Part shown: positions 63,639 to 64,000 of the stretch, piece by piece | Layout of the letters: each line of letters starts with the position of its first letter | Position numbering within the stretch: the stretch's first letter is position 1 | Assembly (NCBI GenBank): GCA_004194705.1 | Contig: SADC01000197.1 | Location: 94,913 to 158,912, forward strand | Direction of reading: 5' to 3' | Source: Ditylenchus dipsaci | Lineage: Eukaryota > Nematoda > Chromadorea > Rhabditida > Anguinidae | DNA: 64,000 nucleotides | Made by a program: the position numbers and the translations under genes | The notes under the pieces: generated by a model | Database searches by the model: none | What the model saw: only the letters and a program-made list of their open reading frames with translations | What the model was told of the DNA's origin: nothing

Positions 63639-63832
63639 CCGTATATCTTCTAATAAGGACCCATGGGGCTTTTTTTCAACCCCTCTTTGGAGGTGGGGCC
63701 TTATTAGAAGATGTCTTTTTGCCTTACTAGGCCTTATTTGAGCTGGGGCTTATTTTTCAACACCTCTCAGAGGTGGGGCTTATTAGAAGGTGGGGTCTCA
63801 ATAGAAGATGGGACTTATTAGAAGATATACGG
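63639..63832. mobile_element. CCGTATATCTTCTAATAAGG MITE
   Basis: Ends CCGTATATCTTCTAATAAGG and the inverse TTATTAGAAGATATACGG with TA flanks. Interior repeats GGGGCTTATTAGAAG. It separates a CATTTCGTCCCC arm (63389-63600) from sequence like 51000-51150. Confidence 0.65.
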
Positions 63833-64000
63833 TACAGCTGGATGACCTGAAAATCAAAATTTAGTTCAAATTCATAACAACCTCTTTTTGACTTAAAATC
63901 GTGTAGGGAGTCAAGTTTGTTAGTAAAAAATTGAGATTTATAGATCTCATAGAAGATATGAAGATAGAGAATTTAAATACCTATTTTTCTATGAACCAAC

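Overview
The window looks like AT-rich, intron-rich animal DNA, most likely from a nematode. The evidence is a cuticle-collagen gene (N-terminal membrane segment, Cys clusters, Gly-X-Y blocks), short introns ending in TTTCAG, acceptor-like sites just upstream of several start codons (possible spliced-leader sites) and a Tc3-like transposase. I cannot name the species. There is no rRNA gene, no convincing functional tRNA and no CRISPR array.

Host genes, left to right: cuticle collagen (minus, 3021-4957); small secreted Cys-rich protein (minus, 7682-8646); an F-box-like exon (plus, 9208-9369); two short gene models near 11.9-12.7 kb (plus); the 3' part of a Ser-rich gene (minus, 13741-14141); a two-MAM-domain surface protein with ten intact exons (plus, 15749-20434); a 59-residue single-pass membrane protein (minus, 22365-22544); a Gln/Pro-rich secreted protein (plus, 27378-27948); a catalytically degenerate eIF4A-like DEAD-box protein (minus, 36118-37875); and mitochondrial-type isoleucyl-tRNA synthetase (plus, 47750-55161, 16 exons, with a 3.7 kb intron full of transposons). 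These genes do not form a pathway.

Much of the rest is DNA transposons, very often foldback (palindromic) and nested in each other. The central observation is a set of elements whose terminal inverted repeats are themselves arrays of a short tandem unit. Three carry MULE/FLYWCH transposase remnants or gene-like exons and sit between 8-10 bp target duplications (712-2411, 40293-42462, 58166-59945). Each has its own unit (about 20, 11-16 and 16 bp). Many non-autonomous relatives with 8-9 bp duplications carry still other units. A parallel set with CAGTG/CAGGG ends and 8-bp duplications looks like hAT foldbacks, again each with a private satellite. The design recalls Drosophila Foldback (FB/NOF), a member of the Mutator superfamily.

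Other mobile DNA: a Tc3-like transposon (31983-33270), a decayed non-LTR retrotransposon split by a foldback (28981-30340), pogo/Tigger-like short elements with TA duplications, a CCGTATTTCCTCTAATA-type family, a TTAA-flanked element, and a large foldback family with a GC-rich hairpin tip.

Quality warning: at least eleven frame breaks in otherwise well-conserved host exons are all repaired by adding one base, mostly at short homopolymers. This points to systematic base deletions in the assembly rather than real pseudogenes. Coordinates are hand-counted; exon edges may be off by a few bases.
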